64,000 nt of DNA. Source: JACDAE01 sp963717195 (GTDB taxonomy: Bacteria; Chloroflexota; Ktedonobacteria; Ktedonobacterales; Ktedonobacteraceae). The stretch spans positions 135,514 through 199,513 of the forward strand of contig CAVQVR010000019.1 in NCBI GenBank assembly GCA_963717195.1, written 5' to 3'. Of this stretch, positions 63,384 through 64,000 are shown piece by piece (the stretch's first letter is position 1; each line of letters starts with the position of its first letter). A program made the position numbers and the translations under genes. The notes under the pieces are model-generated. The model ran no database searches. It was not told the origin of the DNA and was given only the letters and a program-made list of their open reading frames with translations.

Positions 63384-63971
63384 TCAGTCTCGACTCGGCT
63401 TTGTTCTGATTCCGGCGATGACGAGATCGAGCATGCGGTTGACCCCATCAGGGTCGGATGCATGTTCGTTCACCATGACAATTCCGTAGACGAGGCGTAT
63501 CACATCGACAAAAGAGACATCCGTGCGGATTTGTCCTGCGGCCTGGGCGCGGAGCAACAGAACATTTCCCGCCTCGTGCATAGCTCTGTTTGCAGCATAG
63601 AATTCTCGTCCCCGGAACCTGCTTGGCCGCCATGATGGTTGCTCCCATGCTCCGCCCTCAAGCCGCGAAGTCCATCTGGAGACGAAGCAAGCTGATCAAG
63701 GCGTCGAAAGGAACTGGAGCGCTTGCGAGTTCTTCAGTGTGCACCCTCAATTCATTGGCCTCATCCAGAAACACTGCCTCTAGGAGGTCCTGACGCGTGG
63801 GGAAATGGCGGTACAGCGTTCCGATTGCGACCCCTGCCGATCTGGCAACGTCCTCAAGGACGATGTCAGCGCCGCGCTCGGAGACCGCGACGCGTGCCGC
63901 GTCAGCAGGCTGGCGTAGTTACGCTGGGCATCAGCCCGCATAGGGCGGCTGACTTGTGTTGGCTTGTTCAT
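63384..63971 (-). pseudogene. TetR family regulator, decayed
   Basis: ATG 63971 has AAAAGGAG upstream. The first codons give MNKPTQVSRPMRADAQRNYA and then break near 63900; the continuation in another frame is a clear TetR helix-turn-helix (RVAVSERGADIVLEDVARSA, then GVAIGTLYRHFPTRQDLLEA). A TGA at 63658-63660 interrupts it, and a second shift near 63615 leads to EFYAANRAMHEAGNVLLLRA and AAGQIRTDVSFVDVIRLVYG, ending at 63384. Total length matches a normal TetR protein. Three defects make a functional product very unlikely unless the sequence is faulty here. Confidence 0.8.
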
Positions 63972-64000
63972 TAGATACGACTCCTTTTCCCCCAGGGAGA

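Overview
The window looks like chromosomal DNA of a Ktedonobacteria-type member of the Chloroflexota. The support is indirect: a Gram-positive-style LexA, a PAS-MEDS sensor, an XRE/NB-ARC-type regulator remnant, frequent TTG/GTG starts behind strong AGGAGG ribosome sites, many short dispersed repeats, and a stand-alone iterative polyketide synthase. Assignment below phylum is a guess.

Layout. 1-26.5 kb is mostly housekeeping and membrane genes: PAS-MEDS sensor (cut by the window edge), msrA, an EamA exporter, a DedA protein, lexA, a bifunctional-nuclease-domain protein, gltX, a CPBP protease, a UDP-glucuronate decarboxylase-like enzyme with an LPG-flippase-like protein, a small secreted protein, a regulator remnant with an unusual repeat-rich upstream region, a three-gene ABC-2 exporter whose large permease carries a dead M1-peptidase-like ectodomain, the rpsU-ybeY-dgkA cluster, efp, a THUMP methyltransferase and a HEAT-like protein. 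Next is a pair made of cytidine deaminase and an alpha/alpha-toroid membrane protein (26.7-28.6 kb).

29,072-38,846 is a complete Tn7-like transposon of 9,775 bp, flanked by a perfect 5-bp target duplication (ACACA), with matching ends and repeated transposase-site motifs at both ends. All genes lie on the minus strand in the order pentapeptide/TIR-like protein, TnsA-TnsB fusion, TnsC, three consecutive TniQ proteins, membrane pentapeptide protein. The TnsAB reading frame needs a -1 shift at a six-T run to regain its conserved C-terminal tail. The TnsA nuclease site lacks the usual lysine. No CRISPR array or cas gene is present, so target choice must rest on the TniQ proteins. The element landed about 40 bp upstream of a MerR operator/promoter.

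39-46.5 kb: merR, an MFS exporter, a lipoate-ligase-like protein, a PIG-L deacetylase, a C39-like peptidase, a lipoprotein and a membrane protein. 46.5-53.8 kb: a KS-AT-DH-KR-ACP polyketide synthase followed by a malonyl-CoA-synthetase-like ligase that could feed it. 54-64 kb: a COG4705-type membrane protein, an alpha/beta hydrolase, tRNA-Arg(TCG), a Nudix hydrolase, a PhzF protein, a frameshifted cation/proton antiporter, a DUF1848 protein, a GH13 alpha-glucosidase, small membrane proteins and a decayed TetR gene.

Single-base frame breaks occur in dgkA, the antiporter, tnsAB, TetR and possibly a small membrane gene. Some may be sequence errors rather than biology, and the tnsAB case should be read with that in mind. 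A short repeat recurs at several gene ends, in three cases supplying the TAG stop codon of the gene.
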